A stretch of DNA of 40,991 bases from a virus: IMG/VR virus record IMGVR_UViG_3300034062_002239, positions 1 to 40,991 of that record; one strand, written 5' to 3'. Below are positions 1 to 8,789 of this stretch, one piece after another. Below the pieces are notes generated by a model. It saw only the letters and a list, made by a program, of their open reading frames with translations, made no database searches and was not told where the DNA came from. How positions within the stretch are numbered: position 1 is the first letter of the stretch; each line of letters begins with the position of its first letter. The position numbers and the translations under genes were made by a program.

Positions 1-24
1 GCACAATTCAACAGACAGACAAAG

Positions 25-1446
25 ATGTCTGATAGCGACCCGAGCGCATATAAGTCGGCACCTGGTGATAACAAAAAGACAAAGACTAGCGTGCATACTC
101 TGAAGTATCGCAAGCAATTTGGTGACAATTACAATGCAAATGATGTGCAGTTCAATCCACCTGAGCTGCCTGTCAGATATTCATATCTGTCTGCATCTTA
201 CAATAAGAAGTTCGAAGAATTCTCAGAGGCCGCAGGCTATAGAAATCTATTCAAGAATGTAGTACCATTTCAGTTGGACCCAACTGTGCAGCCATTAGGT
301 CACGCAGTACCAACATCACGCTATGATCTTGAATCAGCAGACATGCCATCAAAGCTAGTGGCGGATAAACAACGTAGAGAAAAAGAGACTCTAGATAGAA
401 AGCACGATAGGGAGCGCGAAGCAATGAAGGTTCAAGACCTGCGTCGCAAGATGCAAAAGAAGTCTGTTGATGAGGCAGCAGCCGAAGGTCTCGCTAAGAA
501 GGCCGAGAAGTCTGGTATCCCGGTTGGCATTCTTCGTCAGGTTTATAATCGTGGTATGGCTGCATGGAAGACGGGTCATCGCCCTGGTGCAAATCAGCAA
601 CAGTGGGCATATGCGCGCGTCAATTCGTTTATCACGAAGGGTAAGGGTACCTGGGGTGGTGCCGACAAGGATCTAGCTTCTAGAGTTCGCAAGGAGTCTG
701 TCAATGAAGCATTTGGTCAGATTGTTCGCTCGGCTGACTTTGAGTATAAGAAAGAGAAGCTACCAGACGGTCGCATAGTCTATCGCAAGGTTCACAAGCG
801 AGTTCGCGTAGAGGGTGACCCAAACCCGCGTCATCGTGAGACTGGGACAGACTCAGTTGTAAGCATCTATAAGAAAGATACGCCTGGTCAAAATGAATCT
901 AAACAAGATATGCGCTATCTTGCGCCTGTACCGTGGGAGACTCAGGAAGCTAAGGACCCAGGTAAATCACCACAGACGTACAAGGATGTTCGCAAGGCAC
1001 TAGCTGGTATTCGTGAGCAGAAAGAGCTATCCGAAGATTTCACTCCTGGGATCATGGATGCACCGACAGCTCAGCAGCTAGGCATTCGCGCACAATTTGG
1101 TTACGCTGATCATCCTTCAGTCGAAGAGGAAGATGACGCAGGCTGTGGTTGCGGCGGCAACTGCCAGTGCGATGATGTCGAAGAGGAGCTGGAGATCACC
1201 GAAGCTGAATATCAAGGACGCAAGGTGACTCTGAATAAGCCATTCCGCACACCTGGTGGTCCGAAGAAGTCTGCTGTCTATACGACAAACGGCTCTGGTA
1301 ATGTAGTTCTGGTGCGCTTCGGTGATCCCAACATGACGATCAAAAAGAACATTCCAGGTCGTCGTCGTAATTTCCGCGCACGTCATAACTGCGATAATCC
1401 AGGCCCGCGCTGGAAAGCACGCTACTGGTCTTGCAAGGCTTGGTAA
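25..1446 (+). CDS. Phage structural-region protein, DUF5824-like and basic C-terminal domains
   Basis: 473 residues from the first ATG. The frame is open back to the window edge and the ATG has no clear ribosome site, so the true start may lie upstream and the gene may be 5'-partial. A charged coiled-coil-like stretch (about 118-150) precedes a segment at about 163-225 with the pattern GIPVGILRQVYNRG...AWKTGHRPG...WAYARVNSFI, which I recognise as a domain of unknown function (DUF5824-like) common in T4-like marine phages. A cysteine-rich patch CGCGGNCQC lies near residue 375. The last 75 residues are very basic and end in RARHNCDNPGPRWKARYWSC, another conserved phage module of unknown function. 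It abuts the next structural gene with no gap. Enzymatic role unknown; a virion or virion-assembly role is inferred from position only. Confidence 0.8.
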   Translation: MSDSDPSAYKSAPGDNKKTKTSVHTLKYRKQFGDNYNANDVQFNPPELPVRYSYLSASYNKKFEEFSEAAGYRNLFKNVVPFQLDPTVQPLGHAVPTSRYDLESADMPSKLVADKQRREKETLDRKHDREREAMKVQDLRRKMQKKSVDEAAAEGLAKKAEKSGIPVGILRQVYNRGMAAWKTGHRPGANQQQWAYARVNSFITKGKGTWGGADKDLASRVRKESVNEAFGQIVRSADFEYKKEKLPDGRIVYRKVHKRVRVEGDPNPRHRETGTDSVVSIYKKDTPGQNESKQDMRYLAPVPWETQEAKDPGKSPQTYKDVRKALAGIREQKELSEDFTPGIMDAPTAQQLGIRAQFGYADHPSVEEEDDAGCGCGGNCQCDDVEEELEITEAEYQGRKVTLNKPFRTPGGPKKSAVYTTNGSGNVVLVRFGDPNMTIKKNIPGRRRNFRARHNCDNPGPRWKARYWSCKAW

Positions 1447-2814
1447 ATGGCACAGTTTAGGACAGATGAAGGTAGATATCTGAATAATTGCAACACGATC
1501 TTTGAGGTCGTGATGGGTGCATCTACTGATGGTCATTTGTATTCAAATACAAATCCTGTTCCTGTACCCACCATTAACCCTGTTACGATAACTGGTGTTG
1601 TTGCTGCAAATCCAAGCGGTATGGCAGTCGATGCATTTGGTCGTTCTAGAATAGCATTACCCTTTACCTTGTTTGATTCCTCTCATCGCTATAAAGACAA
1701 CGGGCTATGGCACACATCTAATACAGCAGGCACTACATACACATTCAATCCCAACGCTGGTCTGATCGAGTTGAATCTACCTACCACATCTAATGCAGAG
1801 ATTGTTCGTGAGACTAACAAGGTGTTCTCATATCAGCCAGGTAAGTCTCTACAGATTCTGAACACTTTTGTCTTTAATGCACCCAAGACTAACCTAAGAC
1901 AGAGAGTGGGATATTTTGGTGCTCAGAACGGCATCTATCTGGAGATGGACGGTACAACAGTCTACTTCGTTGAGAGATCACTTGTAAGTGGGGTCGTTAC
2001 CGATACACGAGTCGCCCAACAAAACTGGAATGTCGACACACTTCTCGGTAACGTAGCTTCAAGTCCATCGAAGATCACTCTTGACGTGTCTAAGGCTCAG
2101 ATTTCATTCTTTGACATCGAGTGGTTAGGTGTAGGGACTGTAAGGTGTGGATTTGTCATTGACGGCAAGCTAATCCACTGTCACTCATTCCATCACGCTA
2201 ATCTTATTGACTCTACGTACATGACTACAGCTAGCCTTCCACTGAGGTACGAGATCAAGAACAACGGTGGTGCAACAGCCACGTCTAGCAAAATGAAGCA
2301 GGTCTGTTCCACCGTTATTTCGGAGGGTGGCTATGAGCTTAGAGGGCTTCAGCAGGCAGTAGGTACAGCTATCACAGCACCAAAGACATTAACGACAGCT
2401 GGTACTTACTACCCCGTCGTATCCATAAGACTCAAATCTACAGCCCTTGATGCTATCGTCATCCCCACCGCCATATCACTAATGGGTACTGGCACAGGTG
2501 TCTACGCATGGAGAGTGACATCAGGCGCTACTGTAACAACTGGGTCATGGGCTGATGCAGGTACAGAATCTGCGATTGAGTACACGCTCGCCGGCACAGC
2601 CGTTTCAGGTGGAAGAATTCTAGCCAGTGGATTCTTCACCTCTACAACACAGAGCAGTACATCCATCGACATCCTAAGAGAAGCACTCTTTAAGTTTCAA
2701 TTAGAGCGCAACGGACTAACAGGTACACCCAGCCCACTTACTCTAGAGGTATCAGCTTCCACAAACACCGAATTGGTCTATGGATCCATGGACTGGGAAG
2801 AAATCACTCGTTAA
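1447..2814 (+). CDS. Putative virion structural protein
   Basis: 455 residues starting directly at the codon after the previous stop (TAAATG). The sequence is rich in Thr, Ser, Asn, Gly and Val with little charge, typical of beta-rich tail or baseplate appendage proteins. It has no membrane segment or catalytic motif I can identify. A middle region (about 60-280) reads like a beta-sandwich with stretches such as AFGRSRIALPFTLFDSSHRY and VRCGFVIDGKLIHCHSFHHAN. Similar proteins of unknown precise role occur in large marine myophages, as far as I recall. The gene lies in a run of co-directional structural-type genes, supporting a virion role, but attachment to a specific structure (fibre, baseplate, decoration) is not resolvable here. 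Confidence 0.75.
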   Translation: MAQFRTDEGRYLNNCNTIFEVVMGASTDGHLYSNTNPVPVPTINPVTITGVVAANPSGMAVDAFGRSRIALPFTLFDSSHRYKDNGLWHTSNTAGTTYTFNPNAGLIELNLPTTSNAEIVRETNKVFSYQPGKSLQILNTFVFNAPKTNLRQRVGYFGAQNGIYLEMDGTTVYFVERSLVSGVVTDTRVAQQNWNVDTLLGNVASSPSKITLDVSKAQISFFDIEWLGVGTVRCGFVIDGKLIHCHSFHHANLIDSTYMTTASLPLRYEIKNNGGATATSSKMKQVCSTVISEGGYELRGLQQAVGTAITAPKTLTTAGTYYPVVSIRLKSTALDAIVIPTAISLMGTGTGVYAWRVTSGATVTTGSWADAGTESAIEYTLAGTAVSGGRILASGFFTSTTQSSTSIDILREALFKFQLERNGLTGTPSPLTLEVSASTNTELVYGSMDWEEITR

Positions 2815-2830
2815 CAAGAAGGAGAGTAAA

Positions 2831-4279
2831 ATGTTTAATAATCGTAAGATGGGATCTTCGGATTCTCTACTTGATACTATCAAGGGTATTATGGAAAAGA
2901 ATCACACAACCCCTGAGACACCAAAGGAGAAGGCGCTTGCAAAGCTTGCACACCCTAAGGACAAGATTACGCACAAGGACGTGCTGGTCGGCCGCGGTGT
3001 TCTGAAGAAGGAAAACAGCGGTGACCGCATGGGTGTGATCGTCGGCACTCGCAAGGAGAAGGTCGAGATTGAGCCGAAGCTAAAGGAAGGCAAACAGGTT
3101 GCTGAATTAAAGCAGTCAACGGTAAAGTCTTATACTGACAAAGCCAATAAACAGCTGAAAAAAATTGGCAAAAAGATGATGGATGACCCCGATGATCATG
3201 ATGGTCTAGATGATAAAGAACAGAATACACTCCGTAAGCGCATGGCTGGGTTTGATATGACTTTTCGAAAAGGTGTTCGTGCCTCTCAAAAAACTACAAA
3301 GGAAGAGGTCGAGCAGGTTGGTGAAGCTGCTAAGTGGCGCAAGGGTCCAGAAGGTAAATCCTGGAAGTCAAACCCAATGAGAGACCCCGATGATGATGAA
3401 GGCGCAAAAGCTGTATATGGTTCATCAAAACTGCCAAATGTTCCTGCACATAAAGCTACAGGCAAAATTACTAAAGACACTTATGCCAAACTTGGTTCTA
3501 GAAAATCTGTAAGTAAATTGAAATATAGAGGCGGCATAGGTTTTGGTCCTAAAGGTAAGTTGCCCGAAGAAGTTGAGAATGTCGATGAGCGCAAGCTAAC
3601 TGGCGCTGAAGCTGAGAAGAAAGAAAAGTATGTTCTATCAATGAAGAAGAAGATGGGTGGCTTCAAGCAGCGTTATGGTGAGCGTGCTAAGGAAGTGATG
3701 TATGCTACTGCGACGAAGATGGCCAAGGAAGAAATTGAGCAGATGGACGAAATTTCGCTCAAGACAGCTAAATCTGCTTTAACACAGTTAAGAGACCCTG
3801 AAGCTGACTATAACCGCGGTAATAAAGAAAATCCTAAGAATGCTGATAAGCAAGCTGATAATGTCAGCCGCATGATAAAGAAGAAGCACGGCGCTAAGGC
3901 TGCTAGTGATGCTGAGCGTTCTGCTCGCAGAACCCATTGGGGTGAGGGTGTTCATCTCGATGAGCTAGAAAAGAAGAAGTATGTTGATCTAATGCGCAAG
4001 GCATCTGATCCTAGCTATGGTTCCGGTAATACAGATAGAATTGCCAAGAGAGCCGAGAAGGAGCATGGTGCTAAGTTTGCAAAGCAACTCCAGGGTGTTC
4101 CCGATAGCCATTTCCCAAGACGTGGTCATTCTTTAGGCAGCGACGCATTGAAGCGTGCCAGCTCACCTCGCATAACAAAGGCTGGCAAGATAAACAAGCA
4201 GGATGTGGAGCCCAAGAAGGCAGAGATTAAGATGCGCCTTGGTAGACACAAGAAGCCAAATCTACCTGAGGGTAAGTAA
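2831..4279 (+). CDS. Lys/Glu-rich repeat protein of the structural cluster
   Basis: 482 residues from ATG at 2831, preceded by the good ribosome site AAGGAGAG; an upstream in-frame ATG at 2780 lies inside the preceding gene and has no such site. The protein is extremely rich in Lys, Glu and Asp. It carries several acidic linkers of the type EEVEQVGEA, EEVENVDER and EEIEQMDEI separating basic modules. One module (about 257-305), KLTGAEAEKKEKYVLSMKKK followed by YGERAKEVMYATATKMAKE, is a recurrent phage module that I recognise from T4-like marine phages. The modular charged architecture suggests a scaffold-like or DNA/capsid-associated protein with processing-type linkers, but this is inference. 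No enzyme motif is seen. Confidence 0.75.
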   Translation: MFNNRKMGSSDSLLDTIKGIMEKNHTTPETPKEKALAKLAHPKDKITHKDVLVGRGVLKKENSGDRMGVIVGTRKEKVEIEPKLKEGKQVAELKQSTVKSYTDKANKQLKKIGKKMMDDPDDHDGLDDKEQNTLRKRMAGFDMTFRKGVRASQKTTKEEVEQVGEAAKWRKGPEGKSWKSNPMRDPDDDEGAKAVYGSSKLPNVPAHKATGKITKDTYAKLGSRKSVSKLKYRGGIGFGPKGKLPEEVENVDERKLTGAEAEKKEKYVLSMKKKMGGFKQRYGERAKEVMYATATKMAKEEIEQMDEISLKTAKSALTQLRDPEADYNRGNKENPKNADKQADNVSRMIKKKHGAKAASDAERSARRTHWGEGVHLDELEKKKYVDLMRKASDPSYGSGNTDRIAKRAEKEHGAKFAKQLQGVPDSHFPRRGHSLGSDALKRASSPRITKAGKINKQDVEPKKAEIKMRLGRHKKPNLPEGK

Positions 4280-4280
4280 T

Positions 4281-4706
4281 ATGGCTAAGGATCCACGCGA
4301 ATATGGTTATGAAGGTGACATGGCCATTAGTCAGCTAAAGTCAATTGTGGCTAATGCTGAGAAGCTAATGAGCATGTTGAAGCCTGAGTCGGACCTACCC
4401 GAGTGGGTCCAACTCAAAATCACGCTTGCTCAGGACTATGTTCTAACTGCGCGCGATTATATGGAGTCAGAGCTAAAGGAAGCTTGCTGGTCTGGGTATA
4501 CGGCAATCGGTATGAAGATGAAGAATGGTAAGGAGGTACCTAATTGTGTGCCCTCCTCAGAAGCTGTAACAACTGATAAACCACCCTTTGCTGGTCCTTT
4601 TAAGAAAATTGATCCGGCAAAGCAACCTGCTAGATCGCGTCTAAAGGCACTAACCAAGAAAGCGCGCGAAACTATTGCAAAGTCATCAACAAAAAAGTCT
4701 AAATAG
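4281..4706 (+). CDS. Conserved phage protein with CWxGY...NGKEVPNCVP motif
   Basis: 141 residues from ATG 4281, one base after the preceding stop. An N-terminal helical segment (about 9-60) contains YEGDMAISQLKSIVANAEKL and LPEWVQLKITLAQDYVLTARDYMES. It is followed by CWSGYTAIGMKMKNGKEVPNCVP. Both segments are hallmark modules of T4-like marine phage proteins, where they recur singly or fused in prohead or neck-region genes. Function is not known to me. The C-terminus is a basic Lys/Arg/Ser tail. A TCTAAATA late-promoter-like sequence overlaps its stop codon and probably serves the next gene. Confidence 0.75.
   Translation: MAKDPREYGYEGDMAISQLKSIVANAEKLMSMLKPESDLPEWVQLKITLAQDYVLTARDYMESELKEACWSGYTAIGMKMKNGKEVPNCVPSSEAVTTDKPPFAGPFKKIDPAKQPARSRLKALTKKARETIAKSSTKKSK
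4698..4705 (+). promoter_or_regulatory. Possible T4-like late promoter (TCTAAATA)
   Basis: One mismatch from the T4 late consensus TATAAATA, 57 bases ahead of the ATG at 4762 and directly before the longest untranslated gap in the structural cluster (4707-4761). A weak call made from motif and position. Confidence 0.3.
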
Positions 4707-4761
4707 CCAGTAATTTATATTATGCCGAGTAGTAACAACGAAAAGCGGAAGGAAAACGCAA

Positions 4762-5478
4762 ATGCCATTATGGGGTTTTGGTAAGGAGCCTACGGGCGCT
4801 CAGTCTGGTGCAAATACACAGGCTGGTATTAAATACGGTCAGCAACCATTCGGTGGTGCTACCGACGGTAGAGAAGCATGGAAGCGCAATGTCATCGCAA
4901 CCCGCGAGGGTTGGGTTCGTCGCACTAATGTCACAAAGGATGGTGCAAACAGCCAGCGTGATGAGATTCTGGTTTCGGCCAATCCAGGTATTCTAGGCGA
5001 CGGTTATGCAAACGTCGCGCATCTTGGATTTGCTGAGATTTCGCAGATTTATATCTCATCAAATTCAACTGGTGGTCGCGCGCTTCAGCGTAATGCTACG
5101 GCCAATCTATATGTCGTATTCAATGAACCGGTTCGTCACCGCGGCGGCTCAGGCTTCATTCGTCTGCGTCTCGCAAATACCGTTGGTGGTAATACACTAA
5201 TTGCGACTGCGAATGCAAGATCAACAACATCACGCACGGACATTATCAATGCGAATAATACGCTGGTATTCCGTTTCGTCCCTGCTGTTGCTGGTACATA
5301 TAAGGTCAATGCTAATACACTAGCATTTTCTAGCGCATCTGGTGGTGCATTTACTGCAAACCTGATTAGCTCGGTTCTTGGTACGAGTGGCGCTGACCTG
5401 GCCAATACAGTTCTTACAGGTTCTGTGTCAAATAACTTCGGCACATTCACTGTTCGTTCCGCCACAACTGGCGGCTAA
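4762..5478 (+). CDS. Putative virion structural protein
   Basis: 238 residues, with ribosome site GGAAGGAAAACGCAA before the ATG. The N-terminus MPLWGFGKEPTG is followed by low-charge Asn/Thr/Ala/Gly-rich sequence typical of an extended beta protein. There is no signal peptide, transmembrane segment or catalytic motif. A short arginine-rich segment (about 48-60, REGWVRRTNVTKDG) resembles N-terminal regions of small structural proteins in marine T4-like phages. It is followed after 17 bases by another beta-rich protein, suggesting the two belong to one late transcription unit and perhaps one structure. Identity as capsid decoration, neck or fibre protein cannot be decided. Confidence 0.7.
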   Translation: MPLWGFGKEPTGAQSGANTQAGIKYGQQPFGGATDGREAWKRNVIATREGWVRRTNVTKDGANSQRDEILVSANPGILGDGYANVAHLGFAEISQIYISSNSTGGRALQRNATANLYVVFNEPVRHRGGSGFIRLRLANTVGGNTLIATANARSTTSRTDIINANNTLVFRFVPAVAGTYKVNANTLAFSSASGGAFTANLISSVLGTSGADLANTVLTGSVSNNFGTFTVRSATTGG

Positions 5479-5495
5479 TAGGTAGGAGTAATAGA

Positions 5496-5900
5496 ATGGC
5501 CGATAAAAAGGTAAGTCAGCTATCATCCTTGGGGGCTACGGCCTCCGAGGACCTGCTGCTTGTGATAGATGACCCGAATGGTGTACCGACATCGAAGAAT
5601 ATGACTGTAAAGAATTTCTTCGGTGCGGTACCCTCTAATACTGTATTCAATTCTCGCGTTACTATCAAGGGTAATGCGACAGTCACTTGCTCTAATACGG
5701 TTGTCACATCGAATGTGAATATCACATCGAATGGTCTACTTAGAGTTAATAACTTTATCACTACACTTCGTTCGACGCCCGCTTCAAATAATGCTACGAC
5801 TGCTGGGTATAGAACAGGTCAAGCCTTCTTTACTAACACGCATCTTTATATCGCCGTGAATGCGACTACATTGAAAAGGGTAGCTCTATCGACCTTCTAA
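5496..5900 (+). CDS. Small fibre-like structural protein
   Basis: 134 residues with ribosome site GGTAGGAG. The opening MADKKVSQLSSLGATASEDLLLVIDDP...TSKNMTVKNFFG matches the short N-terminal module (K-V-S-x-L...D-x-L-x-V-I-D) seen at the start of many phage tail-fibre and appendage proteins. The middle is a beta-helix-like run of alternating Thr/Val/Asn (about 50-90). The end, GQAFFTNTHLYIAVNATTLKRVALSTF, is a typical fibre-tip ending in T4-like marine phages. The small size suggests a minimal fibre or whisker-like component. Function is inferred from composition and context. Confidence 0.7.
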   Translation: MADKKVSQLSSLGATASEDLLLVIDDPNGVPTSKNMTVKNFFGAVPSNTVFNSRVTIKGNATVTCSNTVVTSNVNITSNGLLRVNNFITTLRSTPASNNATTAGYRTGQAFFTNTHLYIAVNATTLKRVALSTF

Positions 5901-5904
5901 TAAC

Positions 5905-6294
5905 ATGAATATTATAGATGATAGCAATTTCGTATTGTATGCGGCCAAGCACTATGAGAATCCTGCCTGTATAGATGAGGCTGAATTCTACGAAGACCTT
6001 GGCCGCATACGAAATTTACAGAGACTAATGAGTCGGTATGTAAAGACTGGTGAGCTTAAAGATAGGTACATACTAAATCATCTCATAGCTCTCTATAATG
6101 TATTCGAGCGCGATGCTATGACAAAAATGCTGGTATTCAAAATGCGAGACCAGCTTCAATATCTAAAACCGTTTCTAGTTCTCATGGGCTACTGGCCTGA
6201 GCGAATAGAAGGTATAGGTAAGAAAAACGAGACTATCATAGGGTCTGATATAGCTATGGACCCTCTTATAGTCATGGTGCTGAGGAGAATCTAA
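5905..6294 (+). CDS. Conserved phage protein (DUF7207-like)
   Basis: 129 residues, starting four bases after the previous stop and overlapping the next ATG by one base (TAATG). It is mainly helical, with the pattern NFVLYAAKHYENPAC...FYEDLGRIRNLQRLMSRY...GELKDRYILNHLIALYNVF. I recognise this as a small family present once in most T4-like marine phages near structural genes (DUF7207-like). No catalytic motif is visible and its role is unknown. The length is as expected, so the gene looks intact. Confidence 0.75.
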   Translation: MNIIDDSNFVLYAAKHYENPACIDEAEFYEDLGRIRNLQRLMSRYVKTGELKDRYILNHLIALYNVFERDAMTKMLVFKMRDQLQYLKPFLVLMGYWPERIEGIGKKNETIIGSDIAMDPLIVMVLRRI

Positions 6295-6530
6295 TGGAAG
6301 AGGATGCACCAGTTAATGCAGTCGGCGGTGGTAATATAGCTGGCGTCGGTGTGGGCCCTAAGGGCGAACCTGGTCGACCTCCGATGGCTATGCTTCGTCG
6401 TAAGCGAGTCGGGTTCAAGAAATTTATTAAAGATGGTGATAGAGTTTATTACAAGGCTCTTGGTAAGTATGTGCCCGCCGGCAAAAGCAGCTCATCAAAA
6501 GGTGGTGACGGTAACGGCAACGGGGAATAG
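6294..6530 (+). CDS. Small Gly-rich phage protein (EDAPVN...GVGPKGEPG)
   Basis: 78 residues, translationally coupled to the upstream gene (TAATG). It contains APVNAVGGGNIAGVGVGPKG followed by EPGRPP, a module repeatedly found in T4-like marine phages next to the preceding family, then a basic patch (MLRRKRVGFKKFIKDGDRVYY) and a Gly/Ser/Lys-rich tail. The composition suggests an unstructured, possibly collagen-like or nucleic-acid-contacting peptide. Function unknown. Confidence 0.65.
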   Translation: MEEDAPVNAVGGGNIAGVGVGPKGEPGRPPMAMLRRKRVGFKKFIKDGDRVYYKALGKYVPAGKSSSSKGGDGNGNGE

Positions 6531-6533
6531 ATT

Positions 6534-7226
6534 GTGTATAGTCATAATGATATAGTGATAGTTGGTGATAGTTGGTGTGCCGAACGTTCAAATTATGATC
6601 ATTGGCCGAAGCTATTATACTCAGAATTAACAAATGATGATAAAAGTATGCCTCGAGGTAAGGGCTATTCTGGTTGTGCGTGGTGGACGGTAAGAAAAAG
6701 ACTATTTGCGGAATTAAAATTATCAATCCCAAAATTGATAATAATATGTCACACAGATTATAGTAGAATACCAAATGATAATGATACGCCAATAACTGTA
6801 AATGGCGCATTTACTGCTGCAAAGAGGGCTCAATATACTATTGACAATACAATCTATAAAGCAGCCACTTCATATTATACGCATCTATATTCAAAGAATT
6901 TTCATCTATGGGCACAACAGCAATGGTATCATGAGCTTGATTATACTCTAGCATATCATAATATAGAAAAAGTTGTTCATTTGTTTGGGTTCCCTCCCGA
7001 AGGTAAAATGCATTTATTCAAAGCGGGTCTTACAGTTAAAGACCCATTGACCAGATATATTACGCCGAATGATAATAGAAATAAATGGGACAATCACTTA
7101 ACCCCTGAAGATAATAATAGATTAGCTTTAGCTTTATCGGAAATAATAAAAAATTATCCTGAAGGTGGTGGGTTATATGATAAACAAATAATGGGTGGTG
7201 GTAATGATAATTATAAGATTTATTAA
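6534..7226 (+). CDS. SGNH/GDSL-like hydrolase
   Basis: 230 residues from GTG 6534, with GGGGA upstream; TTG at 6532 is out of frame. The N-terminal VIVGDSWCAERS carries the GDS(W/Y) nucleophile block of SGNH hydrolases. The C-terminal KWDNHLTPEDNNRLA gives the Asp-x-x-His-like pair (D-N-H). A Gly in GKGYSGCAWW and the Asn/Asp-rich middle could supply oxyanion residues, though the canonical blocks are loose. Family members remove acyl groups from carbohydrates or lipids. The base composition is much more AT-rich than the genes around it, suggesting recent acquisition. The next large gene is a carbamoyltransferase, so a joint role in modifying a surface glycan or small molecule is possible but unproven. 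Confidence 0.6.
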   Translation: MYSHNDIVIVGDSWCAERSNYDHWPKLLYSELTNDDKSMPRGKGYSGCAWWTVRKRLFAELKLSIPKLIIICHTDYSRIPNDNDTPITVNGAFTAAKRAQYTIDNTIYKAATSYYTHLYSKNFHLWAQQQWYHELDYTLAYHNIEKVVHLFGFPPEGKMHLFKAGLTVKDPLTRYITPNDNRNKWDNHLTPEDNNRLALALSEIIKNYPEGGGLYDKQIMGGGNDNYKIY

Positions 7227-7299
7227 ATTACTAATCTATCAGTGGAAAGTCAAGAGACGCATTAAGCAGTTAAAAAAGCAAGACCCGTTTATCTACTAA
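7204..7299 (+). CDS. 31-residue conserved-type mini-ORF ending in KKQDPFIY
   Basis: A short frame from ATG 7204, after GGTGGTGG, overlapping the end of the hydrolase gene and stopping one base before the carbamoyltransferase ATG. It encodes a hydrophobic start (MIIIRFIKLLIYQW) followed by a basic stretch and a (K/R)-x-x-DPFIY ending. I recall peptides with this DPFIY ending in T4-like marine phages. The start resembles a short amphipathic or membrane-associated helix. Function unknown. Confidence 0.5.
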   Translation: MIIIRFIKLLIYQWKVKRRIKQLKKQDPFIY

Positions 7300-7300
7300 C

Positions 7301-8746
7301 ATGCTTCTTGGTATAAATGCAGATAATCACGATGCCAGCATGGCCTTGATTGATCGGGGTAAAATACTCTGGGCTGCACACTCCGAACGATATTCTAGAA
7401 TAAAGAATGACAGCACTATCAATCGTCAAATGGTTGATGAGATGCTTTCATATGGCACACCAAAAACAATAGTCTTTTCTGACAGACCGTTTCTTAAATC
7501 TACAAGAAAGATATTTTCAGGTGAGCGCCCGATACTTTCAAATTACAAAGACATTCTCGCATCTGTTGGCTTAAGCCACATTAAGCATGAGTATGTCGGT
7601 CATCATAAAAGTCATGCAGCCGCAGGATATTTTACTTCTAAGTTTGATGATGCATCCATACTTGTAGTAGATTCAATAGGTGAATGGTCAACAGTATCGA
7701 TATGGGAAGCAAGCGGCAACAAACTAAAGAAAATTATGGGTTGCTCGTACCCAAACAGTATCGGTCTTTTCTATTCAGCAATGACACAATATGTTGGTCT
7801 GAAACCTAATGAGGAAGAATACATTCTCATGGGTATGGCTGCATACGGTCGACCAATTCTTGTTGATAAGATGTTGAAAACATTTTTTGATGGTGTGCGA
7901 CCGCCGTTTGTCAAACTAAAGCACAATTTACATAAAGGGTGTCTTTGGTGGGAAGAAGGTAAGACTGCTAATAATTTTGACATTGCATCATCCGCACAAT
8001 TCATAGTCGAACATTATCTTACATGCACGGCTAGATGGATGAAATACAAACTTAAATCAGATAATTTGGTGTTTATGGGTGGGGTCGCACTAAACTGTGT
8101 AGCCAATAGTTTACTTGCAAAGATATACCCAAACATTCACATAATACCAAACCCAGGCGATGCTGGTAATTCAATAGGTGCTTGTGCAGCATTACTTGAA
8201 CAAAAGCTAGAGTGGGACGGACCATATCTCGGTACAGACATAGACAGAGAATTAGATATTGATGCGATAGTTAAATGTTTGCATCGCGGTGAAGTTGTTG
8301 GTGTAGCAAATGGTCGAGCAGAATTCGGACCTAGAGCTTTAGGTAACAGAAGTCTGTTATGCGACCCACGCGGCGTAGACTCAAAACATAGAATGAATAC
8401 AGTAAAAATGCGACAAGGCTTTAGACCGTTTGCGCCAGCAATACTAGCTGAACACGCAAGCAAATATTTTGATATGAATAAACAAAGCCCTTACATGCAA
8501 TTTGTATTCAAATGCAAAGATCAAAAAGCATTCCCTGGTATATGTCACGCAGATGGCACAAGTAGAGTGCAGACTGTTACTAATCGCAATAATATGAAAT
8601 TTAGAGAATTGCTAGAAGCTTGGTATTCTGCAACTGGTTGCCCGATGCTACTAAACACAAGTCTGAACATTAGAGGTCAACCTCTTGTAAATTCTTGGAA
8701 TGATGCTGTCAAATTTCAAGAGACATATTCGATAAAGGTTTTCTAA
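7301..8746 (+). CDS. NodU/TobZ-type O-carbamoyltransferase
   Basis: 481 residues. The two-domain carbamoyltransferase pattern is clear. The Kae1-like N-domain has GINADNHDASMALI near the start and HHKSHAAAGYF and LVVDSIGEW around 100-130. GGVALNCVANS and NPGDAGNSIGAC follow near 258-292. The C-terminal YrdC-like part has AEFGPRALGNRSLLCDPR, RPFAPAIL and LLNTSLNIRGQPLV. The family moves a carbamoyl group from carbamoyl phosphate through an adenylate intermediate to a hydroxyl on sugars or natural products. The protein stops soon after LVNSWNDAVKF and is somewhat shorter than many family members, but all motif blocks are present. Moderately AT-rich like its upstream neighbour. The acceptor (glycan, nucleotide or virion glycan) is unknown. 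Confidence 0.88.
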   Translation: MLLGINADNHDASMALIDRGKILWAAHSERYSRIKNDSTINRQMVDEMLSYGTPKTIVFSDRPFLKSTRKIFSGERPILSNYKDILASVGLSHIKHEYVGHHKSHAAAGYFTSKFDDASILVVDSIGEWSTVSIWEASGNKLKKIMGCSYPNSIGLFYSAMTQYVGLKPNEEEYILMGMAAYGRPILVDKMLKTFFDGVRPPFVKLKHNLHKGCLWWEEGKTANNFDIASSAQFIVEHYLTCTARWMKYKLKSDNLVFMGGVALNCVANSLLAKIYPNIHIIPNPGDAGNSIGACAALLEQKLEWDGPYLGTDIDRELDIDAIVKCLHRGEVVGVANGRAEFGPRALGNRSLLCDPRGVDSKHRMNTVKMRQGFRPFAPAILAEHASKYFDMNKQSPYMQFVFKCKDQKAFPGICHADGTSRVQTVTNRNNMKFRELLEAWYSATGCPMLLNTSLNIRGQPLVNSWNDAVKFQETYSIKVF

Positions 8747-8754
8747 TCTAGCCT

Positions 8755-8783
8755 TTGACAAGTCGTGTAGTTTTGTATAATAT
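8755..8783 (+). promoter_or_regulatory. Sigma70-type phage promoter before primase
   Basis: TAGCC directly precedes TTGACA (8755-8760), followed by TATAATAT at 8776-8783. The spacing is 15 to TATAAT or 17 to TAATAT. It shares the TAGCC(A/T)TTGACA block with promoters near 27206, 30297, 33978 and 35983. Confidence 0.65.
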
Positions 8784-8789
8784 AGGCTT

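Noticed and set aside
1117-1536. Leftward open frame across the first two structural genes
   Set aside because: It crosses the junction of two well-supported rightward genes, has no ribosome site and encodes low-plausibility sequence.
5136-5465. Leftward open frame opposite the structural protein at 4762-5478
   Set aside because: Fully contained antisense shadow without start signals.
7301-8746. Carbamoyltransferase as a broken gene because of its short C-terminus
   Set aside because: All conserved blocks are present and the missing tail is short; no continuation was found in other frames.
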